64,000 nucleotides of DNA from Komagataeibacter oboediens (GTDB taxonomy: Bacteria > Pseudomonadota > Alphaproteobacteria > Acetobacterales > Acetobacteraceae), in the NCBI RefSeq assembly GCF_003207815.1, contig NZ_NKTX01000002.1, positions 151,614 through 215,613 on the forward strand, read 5' to 3'. Positions 9,609 through 20,251 of this stretch are shown in pieces. The notes under the pieces are model-generated. The model was not told the DNA's origin. It saw nothing but the letters and a program-made list of their open reading frames with translations, and made no database searches. A program made the position numbers and the translations under genes. Within the stretch, counting starts at the first letter, position 1. Every line of letters starts with the position of its first letter.

Positions 9609-10275
9609 TCCCGCAAACACTCCCCCCGTTGCCGTGGCCGGACCGCGCGCCGTGTCAGGCCCGCTGGGCGCCATTGCCTTTCGCCTGTCCACGGCCGTGC
9701 CGGGCATCATCTCGGCAGGGATCGAGAAGGGCGAACTGGTGGTACGCACCACGCGGCATCGTCTGCTCGATCTCATGACCATGCTGCGTGATGATCCGCG
9801 TTATGCCTGCCAGCAGGTCATGGATATCTGCGGCGTGGACTTTCCCGACCGGGCCGAACGGTTCGACGTGGTCTACAACCTGCTGTCCGTTACCCATAAC
9901 CACCGCATCCGCGTGATCGTGACGACGGATGAAACATCTCCCGTGCCGTCCGTCCACCAGCTGTGGCCTGCGGCCACATGGTGGGAACGCGAATGCTACG
10001 ACCTGTTCGGCGTGCTGTTTACCGATCAGCCGGACCTGCGACGCATCCTGACCGATTACGGTTTTGAAGGGCATCCGCTGCGCAAGGATTTCCCGCTGAC
10101 CGGTTATGTCGAGCTTCGCTACGACGAGGACCGGCGGCAGGTGGTCTATGAGCCGGTCGATCTGGTGCAGGATTTCCGCAATTTCGATTTCGAATCCCCA
10201 TGGGAAGGCATCTTGACCCTGCCGGGTGACGAAAAGGCGCATGCCGACCGCCAGGACATGAAACGACAGGGATAG
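9601..10275 (+). CDS. nuoC: NADH-quinone oxidoreductase subunit C
   Basis: NuoC (30 kDa subunit) is a peripheral-arm protein that contacts NuoD near the quinone site. The 224 aa include the family segment [18 protein letters not shown] and the signature [20 protein letters not shown] (about 130-149). It starts with GTG 9601 inside the nuoB end, which suggests translational coupling. It is separate from nuoD, unlike the nuoCD fusion of enterobacteria. Confidence 0.95.
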   Translation: MADPANTPPVAVAGPRAVSGPLGAIAFRLSTAVPGIISAGIEKGELVVRTTRHRLLDLMTMLRDDPRYACQQVMDICGVDFPDRAERFDVVYNLLSVTHNHRIRVIVTTDETSPVPSVHQLWPAATWWERECYDLFGVLFTDQPDLRRILTDYGFEGHPLRKDFPLTGYVELRYDEDRRQVVYEPVDLVQDFRNFDFESPWEGILTLPGDEKAHADRQDMKRQG

Positions 10276-10282
10276 GCGACAG

Positions 10283-11539
10283 ATGAGCGACGTAACCCTT
10301 CGTAGTGATACGGATATCCCCGACAGCCTTCTGCCCGAAGATACGGATGGAGAGGTGAAGCGCCATGTGGTGGAAATTGATTCTCACGCACTGAATTTCG
10401 GGCCACAGCATCCATCCGCCCACGGCGTGCTGCGGCTGGTGCTGGAAATGGAGGGCGAGGTCGTCGCCCGGGCCATTCCGCATGTCGGCCTGCTGCATCG
10501 CGGCACGGAAAAGCTGATCGAATACAAGACGTATCCCAAGGCGCTGCCGTATTTCGATCGCCTCGATTACGTCTCGCCGATGTGCGAGGAGCAGGCCTTC
10601 GCGCTGGCAGTAGAAAAGCTGCTGAATATCGAGGCCCCGGAACGCGCCAAGTGGATACGGGTCATGTTTGCCGAGATCACGCGGATCCTGAATCATATCC
10701 TCAATCTGACCTCCTTCGGGCTGGACTGCGGCGCGCTGACGCCCGCGTTGTGGGGATATGAGGAACGCGAAAAGCTGATCGAGTTCTATGAAGCCGCATC
10801 CGGCGCGCGGTTCCATGCCAATTACGTCCGCCCCGGTGGCGTGGCGCGTGACCTGCCTGCCGGGCTGGAGGAGCGCATTGCCGACTGGGCGCGTACCTTC
10901 CCCAAATGGATTGACGACCTTGAATCGCTGCTGACCAGCAACCGCATCTGGAAACAGCGCACGGTGGGCATTGGCGTCTTCACCACCGAACAGGCCCTGG
11001 CCTGGGGCTTCAGCGGTCCGTGCCTGCGTGCCTCGGGCGTGCCGTGGGACCTGCGCCGCAGCCAGCCCTATGACAATTACGACAAGGTCGAGTTCAACGT
11101 GCCCGTGGGCCGTCAGGGCGACTGTTACGACCGTTACCTCATCCGCGTGGCGGAGATGCGCGAAAGCGTGCGCATCATCAACCAGTGCCTTGAACAGATC
11201 CGCCCCGGCCCGGTGAAGGTGCGTGACCACAAGATCACGCCGCCGCCGCGCCGCGAAATGAAGCGGTCGATGGAAGCACTGATCCATCACTTCAAGCTGT
11301 TTACCGAAGGCTATCACGTCCCGCCGGGCGCCACCTACACCGTGACCGAAACCCCCAAGGGCGAGTTCGGCGTGTATCTGGTGGCCGATGGCAGCAACCG
11401 GCCGTATCGCTGCAAGATCCGGCCCACGGGTTTTTCCCATCTCCAGGCAATCGACGAGATGTCGCGCCGGCACATGCTGGCGGATGCCGTGGCCATTATC
11501 GGGTCGCTCGACCTGGTATTTGGTGAGATTGACAGGTGA
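10283..11539 (+). CDS. nuoD: NADH-quinone oxidoreductase subunit D
   Basis: NuoD (49 kDa subunit) builds the quinone-binding cavity together with NuoB. The 418 aa carry the characteristic [19 protein letters not shown] near residue 36, [12 protein letters not shown], and the C-terminal [15 protein letters not shown]. The ATG start at 10283 lies seven bases after the nuoC stop. The first about 30 residues are an acidic extension ahead of the conserved fold. Its stop overlaps the upstream nuoE start candidate. Confidence 0.96.
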   Translation: MSDVTLRSDTDIPDSLLPEDTDGEVKRHVVEIDSHALNFGPQHPSAHGVLRLVLEMEGEVVARAIPHVGLLHRGTEKLIEYKTYPKALPYFDRLDYVSPMCEEQAFALAVEKLLNIEAPERAKWIRVMFAEITRILNHILNLTSFGLDCGALTPALWGYEEREKLIEFYEAASGARFHANYVRPGGVARDLPAGLEERIADWARTFPKWIDDLESLLTSNRIWKQRTVGIGVFTTEQALAWGFSGPCLRASGVPWDLRRSQPYDNYDKVEFNVPVGRQGDCYDRYLIRVAEMRESVRIINQCLEQIRPGPVKVRDHKITPPPRREMKRSMEALIHHFKLFTEGYHVPPGATYTVTETPKGEFGVYLVADGSNRPYRCKIRPTGFSHLQAIDEMSRRHMLADAVAIIGSLDLVFGEIDR

Positions 11540-11544
11540 CCGAC

Positions 11545-12195
11545 ATGTCCGTCCAGCCCAGCGCGCCCGAAGGCGCGGAACCGACCCGGTTCGAATTTGA
11601 TTCCGAGAGCGAACAGCAGATCGCGACCATCCTTGCCAAGTATCCGCCTGAACGCAAGGCAAGCGGCGTGCTGCCGCTGCTGTATGTCGTGCAGAAGCAG
11701 ATGGGCCGCCAGACCGGCAGCGCATGGATCCCCCGCGTGGCCATGGATGTGGTGGCCGCGCGGCTGGAAATGGCCCCGATCCGTGTTTACGAGGTCGCGA
11801 CCTTCTACCTCATGTTCAATACGAAGCCGATCGGCCGGTACCACCTGCAGGTCTGCACCACCACGTCGTGCTGGCTGCGCGGGTCGGATGACGTGACGGC
11901 GGCGTGCAAGGCGGCAACGGGCATCCGGGCGTTTGGAGAGACCAGCGCCGACGGCCTGTTCACCCTGACGGAGGTCGAATGCCTTGGCGCCTGCGCCAAC
12001 GCCCCGATCCTGCAGGTTGATGATGATTATTACGAGGATCTGGATGGCCCGCGCACGGAAGAACTGATCGAGGCGCTGAAACGTGGTGAACGCCCCACGC
12101 CCGGCCCCACCATCGATCGTCTGAACTCCGCCCCCGCCGGTGGGCGCAGGGTGCTGGTGGATGACGCGACGCACAAGCCGCAGGGGCAGGGGTAA
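11545..12195 (+). CDS. nuoE: NADH-quinone oxidoreductase subunit E
   Basis: NuoE (24 kDa subunit) is a thioredoxin-like protein with a [2Fe-2S] cluster (N1a) in the NADH-oxidising module. The four ligands are C104 and C109 (VCTTTSCW) and C146 and C150 ([10 protein letters not shown]). Counted from ATG 11545 it has 216 residues. The start is not certain: a GTG at 11536 overlaps the nuoD stop by four bases and adds three residues, but AGGTGA at 11534-11539 is well placed for 11545. nuoF follows after five bases. Confidence 0.94.
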   Translation: MSVQPSAPEGAEPTRFEFDSESEQQIATILAKYPPERKASGVLPLLYVVQKQMGRQTGSAWIPRVAMDVVAARLEMAPIRVYEVATFYLMFNTKPIGRYHLQVCTTTSCWLRGSDDVTAACKAATGIRAFGETSADGLFTLTEVECLGACANAPILQVDDDYYEDLDGPRTEELIEALKRGERPTPGPTIDRLNSAPAGGRRVLVDDATHKPQGQG

Positions 12196-12200
12196 GGATC

Positions 12201-13526
12201 ATGCTGCAGGACAAGGACCGCATCTTCACCAACCTGTATGGCCAGAATGACTGGCGGCTGGCTGGCGCCCGTGCCCGTGGCGACTGGAACGGTACGGCCG
12301 ACATACTGGCGCGCGGGCCGGACGCCATCATTGCCGAGATGAAGGCATCCGGCCTGCGTGGGCGCGGGGGGGCCGGTTTCCCCACCGGGGTCAAATGGTC
12401 GTTCATGCCCAAGAAGAATGACGGCCGGCCGCATTACCTCGTCATCAATGGCGATGAGTCGGAACCGGGGACCTGCAAGGACCGCGAAATCCTGCGCCAC
12501 GACCCGCACAAGCTGGTGGAAAGCGCGCTGATCGCATCCTTCGCCATGGGCGCGCATGCGGCCTACATCTACATCCGTGGTGAGTTCTATAACGAGGCCA
12601 TGCACCTTCAGCACGCCATTGACGAGGCGTATGAAGCCGGCCTGATCGGAAAGAACGCCTGCGGGTCGGGCTGGGATTTCGACTTCTACATCCATCGCGG
12701 TGCCGGTGCCTACATATGCGGCGAGGAAACCGCCCTGCTGGAAAGCCTGGAGGGCAAGAAGGGCCAGCCGCGCATGAAGCCGCCTTTCCCGGCGGCGATG
12801 GGTCTGTATGGCTGCCCCACCACGGTCAACAATGTCGAAAGCATTGCCGTTTCCGCCACCATCCTGCGGCGGGGGGCGGCATGGTTTTCGGGGCTGGGGC
12901 GGCCCAACAACGCAGGCACCAAGCTTATGGCCATATCGGGCCACGTCAACACGCCGTGCGTGTTTGAAGAAGAGCTGGGCGTCCCCATGAAGGATCTGAT
13001 CGAAAAGCATGGCGGCGGTGTGCGGGGCGGGTGGGACAACCTGCTGGCGGTCATCCCCGGTGGCTGTTCGGTGCCCATGCTGCCGCGCGATGTGTGCGAC
13101 ACCGTTCTGATGGATTACGACAGCCTGCGCGCCGAAGGCTCCGGCCTTGGCACCGGCTGCATGATCGTGATGGACAAATCCACCGACATCATCGCGGCGA
13201 TCGCCCGGTTCTCGAAATTCTTCAAACATGAAAGCTGTGGCCAGTGCACGCCGTGCCGCGAGGGCACGGGATGGATGATGCGTATCATGGAACGCATGGT
13301 CGAAGGTCGCGCCGAGATCGAGGAAATCGACATGCTCGAACAGGTCACCCGGCAGGTAGAGGGACACACCATCTGCGCACTGGGTGATGCGGCGGCATGG
13401 CCGATACAGGGGCTGATCCGCCGGTTCCGTCCGGTCATGGAAGAACGCATCCATGCCTACAAGGCCGCCCATGGCGGCACGCGGCCCGTGCAGGTGCCTG
13501 CGGGCCTGGTTGAAGCTGCGGAGTAG
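12201..13526 (+). CDS. nuoF: NADH-quinone oxidoreductase subunit F
   Basis: NuoF (51 kDa subunit) binds NADH, FMN and cluster N3, and is the entry point for electrons. The NADH-binding motif [10 protein letters not shown] is at 54-63, the FMN region around [16 protein letters not shown], and the cluster ligands are C346, C349 and C352 ([10 protein letters not shown]) with C392 (TICALGD). Length is 441 aa, as usual. It sits between nuoE and nuoG, its partners in the dehydrogenase module. Confidence 0.96.
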   Translation: MLQDKDRIFTNLYGQNDWRLAGARARGDWNGTADILARGPDAIIAEMKASGLRGRGGAGFPTGVKWSFMPKKNDGRPHYLVINGDESEPGTCKDREILRHDPHKLVESALIASFAMGAHAAYIYIRGEFYNEAMHLQHAIDEAYEAGLIGKNACGSGWDFDFYIHRGAGAYICGEETALLESLEGKKGQPRMKPPFPAAMGLYGCPTTVNNVESIAVSATILRRGAAWFSGLGRPNNAGTKLMAISGHVNTPCVFEEELGVPMKDLIEKHGGGVRGGWDNLLAVIPGGCSVPMLPRDVCDTVLMDYDSLRAEGSGLGTGCMIVMDKSTDIIAAIARFSKFFKHESCGQCTPCREGTGWMMRIMERMVEGRAEIEEIDMLEQVTRQVEGHTICALGDAAAWPIQGLIRRFRPVMEERIHAYKAAHGGTRPVQVPAGLVEAAE

Positions 13527-13531
13527 GAACA

Positions 13532-15598
13532 GTGGTAAAAGTAACCGTTGACGGTCTTCCGGTCGAAGTGCCCGCAGGTTCCTCCGCCCTTCAGGCGTGC
13601 GAGGCGGCGGGTAAGGAAATCCCGCGTTTCTGTTATCATGAACGCCTGTCGGTGGCGGGGAACTGCCGGATGTGCCTGGTCGAGGTATCGGGCGGGCGCA
13701 AGCCGGTAGCGTCCTGCGGCTTCCCCATCGGGGAGGGGATGCATATCTTCACCGATACCGAAGTCGTGCGCCGCGCCCGCCGCGCGGTGATGGAATTCCT
13801 GCTGATCAACCACCCGCTGGACTGTCCCATCTGTGACCAGGGCGGTGAATGCGACCTGCAGGATCAGGCATTCGGCTATGGCGCGGACCATTCCCGCTAC
13901 CGTGAAAACAAGCGGGCGGTGACCGACAAATATCTCGGCCCGCTGGTCAAGACGGTCATGACGCGCTGCATCCAGTGCACGCGCTGCATCCGGTTTTCGA
14001 CCGAAATCGCGGGCGTGCCCGAACTGGGCGGGGTTTCGCGCGGTGAAAACCTGGAAATCACCAATTATGTTGAAAAGGCCCTGACATCCGAACTGTCGGG
14101 CAACCTGATTGACATCTGCCCCGTGGGCGCACTGACATCGCAGCCCTACGCCTTTACCGCCCGGTCATGGGAACTCAGGCGCACGGACTCGATCGATGTC
14201 TGTGACGCGGTGGGAACCAATATCGTCATGCATGCCCGTGGGGCGGCGGTGCTGCGCATCGTGCCGCGCATCAATGACGAGGTGAACGAGGAATGGCTGT
14301 CGGACAAGGGCCGGTTCGTGGTCGATGGCTTCCGCCGCCGTCGCCTTGACCGGCCATGGGGGCGGGTGGACGGCAGGCTCCAGCCCGCAAGCTGGCAGGA
14401 TGCCTTTTCCACCATCGCCACGCGGCTGAAAAACGTACCGGGGGAGCGCATTGGCGCGATCGCGGGCGACATGTGCGATGCCGAAAGCATGATGGCGCTG
14501 AAGGATCTTATGGAAACACTGGGGTCCAGCAATATCGACTGCCGTCAGGACGGGGCGAAATACGATACGTCGCGCCGCGACTTCTATACGTTCAACAGCG
14601 GCATTACCGGCATCGAGGATGCGGACGCGCTGCTGATCGTAGGCACCATTCCGCGGCAGGAAGCCCCGGTGCTGAATGCCCGCATCCGCAAGCGCTTCCT
14701 TGCTGCCGGACGGGGTGGCTTTCCCATCGCCATGATCGGCGCGCCCAATGCCGACCCGACCTATGCTGCCACGGTCCTGGGCGAGGGGCCGGACACGCTG
14801 GCGAAGCTGGCCGCAGGTGAACTGCCGTTCGCCGATGTGCTGAAAAACGCGAAAAACCCCATGGTCATTGTCGGTCACGGCGCACTGACCCGCCCCGATG
14901 GACAGGCAATTGCAAAGGCATGCTGGGACCTGGCGGTGCAGGTGGGGGCGATCACCGCCGGCTGGCACGGCTTCAATGTCCTGCATACGGCCGCCAGCCG
15001 GGTTGCGGGACTGGACCTTGGCCTTGTCCCCGGAACCGGGGGGCGTGACGTGGCCGGCATGCTGGATGGCGGGGTGGATGTGCTGTGGCTGCTGGGCGCG
15101 GATGAATTCGCGACCGACCGTATCGGCCCGGAAACATTTGTCATCTATCAGGGACATCATGGCGACGCGGGGGCCGCGCGGGCGGATGTGATCCTGCCCG
15201 GCACGCTGTATGCCGAAAAGCCGGGGACCTACACCAATACCGAAGGGCGGGTGCAGGAAGCCTTCCGTGCCATCATGCCGCCCGGTGACGCGCGGGAAGA
15301 CTGGCGCATCCTGCGGGCGTTTTCCGAAGTGGCGGGACGCAAGCTGCCCTATGACACGCTGGAGGCCCTGCGTGCACGCATGGCGCGGGCCAATCCCGTA
15401 TTCGGGCAACCGGCGTGGGTGCGCCACGGCACGACAGACACCACCGCGCCACAGGCGGGGCCGGTGTCCGTGTCCAGCGACCCGTTCCGCCCGGTCATTG
15501 CCGATTATTACCTGACCCATGCCGTGTGTCGCGCCAGTCCCACCATGGAAACCTGTTCGGGGATTTACGTGCATCCCGCAATCGAGGCGGCGGAGTAG
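13532..15598 (+). CDS. nuoG: NADH-quinone oxidoreductase subunit G
   Basis: NuoG (75 kDa subunit) conducts electrons through several iron-sulfur clusters. The N-terminal [2Fe-2S] ligands are C34, C45, C48 and C62. Next comes the His/Cys set in [15 protein letters not shown], then [10 protein letters not shown] with the distant CPVGAL. A molybdopterin-oxidoreductase-like fold fills the rest, as in the family, without cofactor function. It starts with GTG 13532, six bases after the nuoF stop. At 688 aa it matches the alphaproteobacterial and mitochondrial length, not the longer enterobacterial form. Confidence 0.96.
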   Translation: MVKVTVDGLPVEVPAGSSALQACEAAGKEIPRFCYHERLSVAGNCRMCLVEVSGGRKPVASCGFPIGEGMHIFTDTEVVRRARRAVMEFLLINHPLDCPICDQGGECDLQDQAFGYGADHSRYRENKRAVTDKYLGPLVKTVMTRCIQCTRCIRFSTEIAGVPELGGVSRGENLEITNYVEKALTSELSGNLIDICPVGALTSQPYAFTARSWELRRTDSIDVCDAVGTNIVMHARGAAVLRIVPRINDEVNEEWLSDKGRFVVDGFRRRRLDRPWGRVDGRLQPASWQDAFSTIATRLKNVPGERIGAIAGDMCDAESMMALKDLMETLGSSNIDCRQDGAKYDTSRRDFYTFNSGITGIEDADALLIVGTIPRQEAPVLNARIRKRFLAAGRGGFPIAMIGAPNADPTYAATVLGEGPDTLAKLAAGELPFADVLKNAKNPMVIVGHGALTRPDGQAIAKACWDLAVQVGAITAGWHGFNVLHTAASRVAGLDLGLVPGTGGRDVAGMLDGGVDVLWLLGADEFATDRIGPETFVIYQGHHGDAGAARADVILPGTLYAEKPGTYTNTEGRVQEAFRAIMPPGDAREDWRILRAFSEVAGRKLPYDTLEALRARMARANPVFGQPAWVRHGTTDTTAPQAGPVSVSSDPFRPVIADYYLTHAVCRASPTMETCSGIYVHPAIEAAE

Positions 15599-15603
15599 GC
15601 AAG

Positions 15604-16626
15604 ATGGCAGATTTCTTCTTTCACACCACGCCTGGCCAGCTTCTGCTGATCGTGCTGGAAACGCTGGCGGTGCTGGTGCCGCTGCTGCTGGGGGTTGCGT
15701 ACCTGACACTGGCCGAACGCAAGGTGATGGCCGCCATGCAGTTGCGCAAGGGGCCGAACGTGAACGGTCCGTTCGGCGTGCTGCAGGCCTTTGCCGACGC
15801 GATCAAGATGCTGACGAAGGAAACGGTGATCCCGTCGGGTGCGAACAGGATGCTGTTCCTGTTCGCGCCATTCCTGACGTTTTCGCTGGCCATGGTGGCG
15901 TGGGCGGTAATCCCGACGGGTAACGGGCTGGCTATCGCCAACATCAATGTGGGCGTGCTGTACCTGCTCGCGATTTCCTCGCTGGGTGTTTACGGCATCC
16001 TGATCGCGGGGTGGGCGTCCAACTCAAAATACGCCTTCCTTGGCGGCCTGCGCTCTGCCGCGCAGATGGTGTCGTATGAAGTATCCATCGGGCTGGTGAT
16101 CGTGTCGGTCCTGCTGGCGGTGGGTAGCCTCAATCTCAATGACATTGTGCTGGCGCAGCGCAATGTGTGGTTCTGCCTGCCCATGTTCCCGATGTTCATC
16201 GTGTTTTTCATCTCGGCCCTGGCCGAGACCAACCGCGCGCCATTTGACCTGCCGGAAGGCGAAAGCGAACTGGTGGCAGGCTTCTTCGTCGAATATTCCG
16301 CACTGGCGTTTGGCCTGTTCTTCCTGGGGGAATACGCGAACATGTTCCTTATGTCGGGCATGGTCAGCATCCTGTTCCTGGGGGGATGGCTGCCGCCGCT
16401 GGGGATCGCGCCCTTTACGTGGATACCGGGGCCGCTGTGGCTGATCGCGAAGATCCTGTTCTGCCTGTTCGTGTTCATCTGGGTGCGCGCGACATTTCCC
16501 CGCTATCGCTATGACCAGCTCATGCGGCTGGGGTGGAAGGTATTCCTGCCGTTCTCGCTGGCGTGGATGGTGCTGAGCGCGGGGTTCCTGATGGTAACGG
16601 GCCTTCTGCCCGGAGGAGCAGGCTGA
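15604..16626 (+). CDS. nuoH: NADH-quinone oxidoreductase subunit H
   Basis: NuoH is the membrane subunit that forms the entrance of the quinone chamber and links it to the proton channels. The 340 aa are almost entirely hydrophobic, with about eight membrane helices. The motif [19 protein letters not shown] near residue 40 and the loop [18 protein letters not shown] around 210 are family hallmarks. ATG 15604 follows the nuoG stop by five bases. The TGATG junction at its end overlaps nuoI. Confidence 0.96.
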   Translation: MADFFFHTTPGQLLLIVLETLAVLVPLLLGVAYLTLAERKVMAAMQLRKGPNVNGPFGVLQAFADAIKMLTKETVIPSGANRMLFLFAPFLTFSLAMVAWAVIPTGNGLAIANINVGVLYLLAISSLGVYGILIAGWASNSKYAFLGGLRSAAQMVSYEVSIGLVIVSVLLAVGSLNLNDIVLAQRNVWFCLPMFPMFIVFFISALAETNRAPFDLPEGESELVAGFFVEYSALAFGLFFLGEYANMFLMSGMVSILFLGGWLPPLGIAPFTWIPGPLWLIAKILFCLFVFIWVRATFPRYRYDQLMRLGWKVFLPFSLAWMVLSAGFLMVTGLLPGGAG

Positions 16627-17114
16627 TGGGTACCTTAAGCAAAGCCGCCCGGTCCATGCTTCTGTCCGAACTGGTGACGGGCATGAGCGTGACACTGAAG
16701 GCGTTTTTCAAGCCGAAGGCCACGATCAATTACCCTTATGAAAAGGGCGTGCTGTCACCGCGTTTCCGTGGCGAACACGCGCTGCGCCGTTACCCCAACG
16801 GGGAGGAGCGCTGCATTGCGTGCAAGCTGTGCGAGGCGACATGTCCCGCCGAAGCCATCACCATCGAGGCCGAACCGCGTGATGACGGCTCGCGCCGGAC
16901 CACGCGTTACGACATTGACATGACCAAGTGCATCTATTGCGGCCTGTGCGAGGAAGCCTGCCCGGTCGATGCGATTGTCGAAGGCCCGAATTATGAGTTC
17001 GCGACCGAAACGCGCGAAGAACTTATGTACAACAAGGACAAGCTCCTGGCCAATGGCGACCGCTGGGAAAGCGTTCTCGCCCGCAGGCTCGAGCTTGATG
17101 CCCCGTACCGCTGA
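16626..17114 (+). CDS. nuoI: NADH-quinone oxidoreductase subunit I
   Basis: NuoI is an 8Fe ferredoxin-like protein holding clusters N6a and N6b, between NuoG and NuoB. Two canonical CxxCxxCxxxC sets are present: C63, C66, C69, C73 ([12 protein letters not shown]) and C102, C105, C108, C112 ([12 protein letters not shown]). Length is 162 aa. The ATG overlaps the nuoH stop by one base, which implies coupled translation. Confidence 0.96.
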   Translation: MGTLSKAARSMLLSELVTGMSVTLKAFFKPKATINYPYEKGVLSPRFRGEHALRRYPNGEERCIACKLCEATCPAEAITIEAEPRDDGSRRTTRYDIDMTKCIYCGLCEEACPVDAIVEGPNYEFATETREELMYNKDKLLANGDRWESVLARRLELDAPYR

Positions 17115-17192
17115 CACCGCACGGCGGATGCGGCGCAGGCCGCCCCCGCCATGCCAGCAGGAGGAAACATCCATGCGGCAGGAAGCTCACCC

Positions 17193-17966
17193 ATGATGAC
17201 CCAGATTGTCTTTTACGTCTTTGCGGCGGTGCTGGTCCTGTCCGCCACCATGGTGGTGTGCGCGCGCAACCCCGTGCATTCGGTGCTGTTCCTGATCCTT
17301 GCGTTCTTCAACGCGGCGGGGCTGTTCCTGATTGCGGGGGCCGAATTCCTCGCCATGACGCTGGTGATTGTCTATGTCGGCGCCGTCGCGGTGCTGTTCC
17401 TGTTCGTGGTCATGATGCTGGATGTCAATTTCGCGCAGATGCGTGAGGGCGTGCAGCGCTATGCGCCCATTGGCGGCGTGGTTGGCGGCGTGCTGCTGGT
17501 TGAACTGATCATGGCGTTCACCCACTGGCGGGTGGCCTCCAACATAGGTCAGATCAGACACCTTGTCCCGTCCTCGCCCGAGCGCACCAATACCGCGGCA
17601 CTGGGGGACGTGCTGTACACTCATTACATCTTCCTGTTCCAGTCCTGCGCGCTGGTGCTGCTGGTGGCCATGATCGGCGCGATCGTGCTGACGCTGCGTG
17701 ACCGGCCCACCGGACGCCGGCAGGACATCGACCGACAGCACGACCGCACGCCGGCCGACAGTCTGGAAATGCTGCAGGTTCCGCTGGGCGCGGGGGTGGC
17801 GGCGCAGGGCGGTTTCCTGCGCCCGCACACGTCATATGACGTGGCGTCGGTGCCCGGCAGCTATGGCACCGAAGCGTGGCGTGAACAGGGAGAGGAAGAA
17901 GAAACACAGACCGCGCTGGTGATCATTCCCCCCGCGGCAGGTACGAAAGGACAGGACGATGCATAG
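17193..17966 (+). CDS. nuoJ: NADH-quinone oxidoreductase subunit J
   Basis: NuoJ is a membrane subunit next to NuoK and NuoA, important for coupling quinone chemistry to proton transport. Five hydrophobic helices lie within the first 170 residues. Helix 3 carries the conserved [21 protein letters not shown] start at ATG 17193 because AGGAA precedes it by eight bases. At 257 aa it is longer than the roughly 170-205 aa of many homologues: the last about 80 residues after LRDRP are hydrophilic and lack helices. nuoK begins eight bases before its stop. Confidence 0.94.
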   Translation: MMTQIVFYVFAAVLVLSATMVVCARNPVHSVLFLILAFFNAAGLFLIAGAEFLAMTLVIVYVGAVAVLFLFVVMMLDVNFAQMREGVQRYAPIGGVVGGVLLVELIMAFTHWRVASNIGQIRHLVPSSPERTNTAALGDVLYTHYIFLFQSCALVLLVAMIGAIVLTLRDRPTGRRQDIDRQHDRTPADSLEMLQVPLGAGVAAQGGFLRPHTSYDVASVPGSYGTEAWREQGEEEETQTALVIIPPAAGTKGQDDA

Positions 17967-18282
17967 CGCGATTGAGGGCATTGGCCTGGCGCCATACCTG
18001 AGCATTGGCGCGATCCTGCTGGTGCTGGGCGTGTTCGGTATTTTCGTGAACCGAAAGAACGTCATCATCATCCTGATGTCGATCGAACTGATCCTGCTGT
18101 CGGCCAACATCAATTTCGTGGCGTTTTCAGCTGCCACCGGCGACCTGTCGGGGCAGGTGATGACGCTGTTCGTACTGACCATCGCGGCGGCGGAATCCGC
18201 CATCGGGCTGGCCATTGTCACGGTCTATTTCCGTAATCGCGGCTCGATCGAAGTCGATGATATCACGATGATGAAGGGGTAA
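17959..18282 (+). CDS. nuoK: NADH-quinone oxidoreductase subunit K
   Basis: NuoK (homologue of mitochondrial ND4L and MrpC) is a three-helix membrane subunit. The 107 aa contain [21 protein letters not shown] and the helix [20 protein letters not shown], with its conserved membrane-embedded glutamate, followed by [11 protein letters not shown] with the second one. The ATG lies inside the nuoJ end (overlap of eight bases). About seven residues precede the position where many homologues start. Confidence 0.96.
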   Translation: MHSAIEGIGLAPYLSIGAILLVLGVFGIFVNRKNVIIILMSIELILLSANINFVAFSAATGDLSGQVMTLFVLTIAAAESAIGLAIVTVYFRNRGSIEVDDITMMKG

Positions 18283-18287
18283 GGGAA

Positions 18288-20225
18288 ATGCAGACGGCAT
18301 CCTTCCTTTTTGAAGTGGCGGTGTTCGCGCCCCTGATCGGCTTCCTGGTGGCGGGCTGTTTCGGGCACCTCATGGGTGATAACGCGGCGCGGTTCACCAC
18401 CATTGCGCTCATGACCTGCGCAGCACTGTCGGCCATTGGCGTGCTGGGGTTCGAGATGGGCGACGTGGGCACGTTTGTCGTGCCCGTGGCCGACTGGATC
18501 CATGCCGCCGGCTTCCGGGCCGACTGGCAGCTGCGCATGGACATGCTGTCGGTCAGCGTGGTGGCCATGGTCACGGTGGTGTCCCTGCTGGTGCATGTGT
18601 ACAGCGTGGGCTACATGGCGCATGAGGCGCGGCCGGTGTACCGCTTCTTTTCCTACCTGTCGCTGTTCACGTTCGCGATGCTCATGCTGGTGACATCGGA
18701 CAACCTGCTGCAGCTGTTCTTCGGCTGGGAAGGGGTAGGCCTGGCGAGTTACCTGCTGATTGGCTACTGGTATGACCGGCCATCGGCCTGTGCCGCCGCC
18801 ATCAAGGCGTTCGTGGTCAACCGCGTGGCGGACCTGTTCTTCCTTGTCGGTATCTCGCTGGTCTTCATCCGGCTGGGCAGCGTGTCGTATGACGATATTT
18901 TCGCCGCCATCCCCTACCATGTGAATGATACGTTCGTGCTGTTTGGCACGCATCCGCTGTTTGAAGTCATCGCGACGCTGCTGTTCATCGGGGCCATGGG
19001 CAAGTCGGCGCAGCTGTTCCTGCATACGTGGCTGCCCGATGCGATGGAGGGGCCGACCCCGGTCTCCGCCCTGATCCACGCGGCGACCATGGTGACGGCG
19101 GGCATCTTCCTTATGGTGCGCATGTCGCCGCTGGTCAGCCTTGCACCCGTCACGCGCGACCTGATCGTGCTGGTGGGCGGCACTACAAGCTTCTTTGCCG
19201 CAACCGTGGGGCTGGTCCAGCCTGACATCAAGCGCACCATTGCCTATTCCACCTGTTCGCAGCTTGGCTACATGTTCGTGGCCGTTGGCGTGGGGGCGTA
19301 TCAGGCGTCAATGTTCCACCTGACCACGCATGCGTTCTTCAAGGCGCTTCTGTTCCTTGGCGCGGGCTGCGTGATCCATGCCGTGCATGATGAGCAGGAC
19401 ATGTTCCGCATGGGCGGGCTGTGGCGGAAGATCCCCTTCACCTATGCTGCCATGTGGATTGGCAGCCTTGCGCTGGCGGGTATCTTTCCGTTCGCCGGGT
19501 ACTGGTCGAAGGATGCGATCCTCGAGGCCGCATGGATGTCGGACAGCGGCATGGCCCATTATGGCTGGGTCATGGGGTGTGTGACCGCATTCCTGACCGC
19601 GCTGTATAGCTGGCGCCTGATCTTCCTTGTGTTCCACGGCACGCCACGGGATGCGCACCTGCATGACGGCGCGCATGAAAGCCCGGCATCCATGCTGGTG
19701 CCGGTGGGGCTGCTGTCGGTTGGCGCGGTGGTTGCGGGCGTGGTGCTGGCGCCATTCTATATCGGTAGCCATCAGGCCGCGTTCTGGAATGGGGCGATTG
19801 CCGCCATTCCCGGCCATGACGTGATTGAACGCCTTGAACAGACGCCCGGCTTCATCGCGCTGGTGCCGACATTCGCCGCCGTATTCGGCATTGTCGTGGC
19901 CTATGTCTGCTATATCGCAAGCCCCGGCATTCCAGCGGCTCTCGCACGCAGCCTGCGTCCGCTTTACCTGTTCCTGCTGAACAAATGGTATTTCGACGAA
20001 CTGTATGACGTGGCCATCATCCGTCCCTATCGCGCGATTGCGCGCCTGTTGTGGAAGGGCGTGGATGAGGACGTGGTCGAGGGCATACCCGAAGGGCTGG
20101 CCCGCCTGACCGCAGGCAGCGCGGGGCAGGCCGTGCGCATCCAGACCGGGTCCATGGCCGTCTATGCCTTTTCCATGCTGATCGGGCTGGTGGTACTGCT
20201 GACCACCATGCTGTTCTTCCGCTAA
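18288..20225 (+). CDS. nuoL: NADH-quinone oxidoreductase subunit L
   Basis: NuoL (ND5) is the distal antiporter-like proton-pumping subunit. The 645 aa fit the usual NuoL size with its extra C-terminal lateral helix. Motifs include FFGWEGVGLASYLLIGYWYD near 145, with the conserved glutamate, and HTWLPDAMEGPTPVSALIHA around 247. The last third has KWYFDELYD, also typical of NuoL rather than NuoM. The gene that normally follows, nuoM, is missing: nuoN begins 26 bases after this stop codon. Confidence 0.96.
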   Translation: MQTASFLFEVAVFAPLIGFLVAGCFGHLMGDNAARFTTIALMTCAALSAIGVLGFEMGDVGTFVVPVADWIHAAGFRADWQLRMDMLSVSVVAMVTVVSLLVHVYSVGYMAHEARPVYRFFSYLSLFTFAMLMLVTSDNLLQLFFGWEGVGLASYLLIGYWYDRPSACAAAIKAFVVNRVADLFFLVGISLVFIRLGSVSYDDIFAAIPYHVNDTFVLFGTHPLFEVIATLLFIGAMGKSAQLFLHTWLPDAMEGPTPVSALIHAATMVTAGIFLMVRMSPLVSLAPVTRDLIVLVGGTTSFFAATVGLVQPDIKRTIAYSTCSQLGYMFVAVGVGAYQASMFHLTTHAFFKALLFLGAGCVIHAVHDEQDMFRMGGLWRKIPFTYAAMWIGSLALAGIFPFAGYWSKDAILEAAWMSDSGMAHYGWVMGCVTAFLTALYSWRLIFLVFHGTPRDAHLHDGAHESPASMLVPVGLLSVGAVVAGVVLAPFYIGSHQAAFWNGAIAAIPGHDVIERLEQTPGFIALVPTFAAVFGIVVAYVCYIASPGIPAALARSLRPLYLFLLNKWYFDELYDVAIIRPYRAIARLLWKGVDEDVVEGIPEGLARLTAGSAGQAVRIQTGSMAVYAFSMLIGLVVLLTTMLFFR

Positions 20226-20251
20226 CCCCAGGGACGTCAGGGCCAATACCA

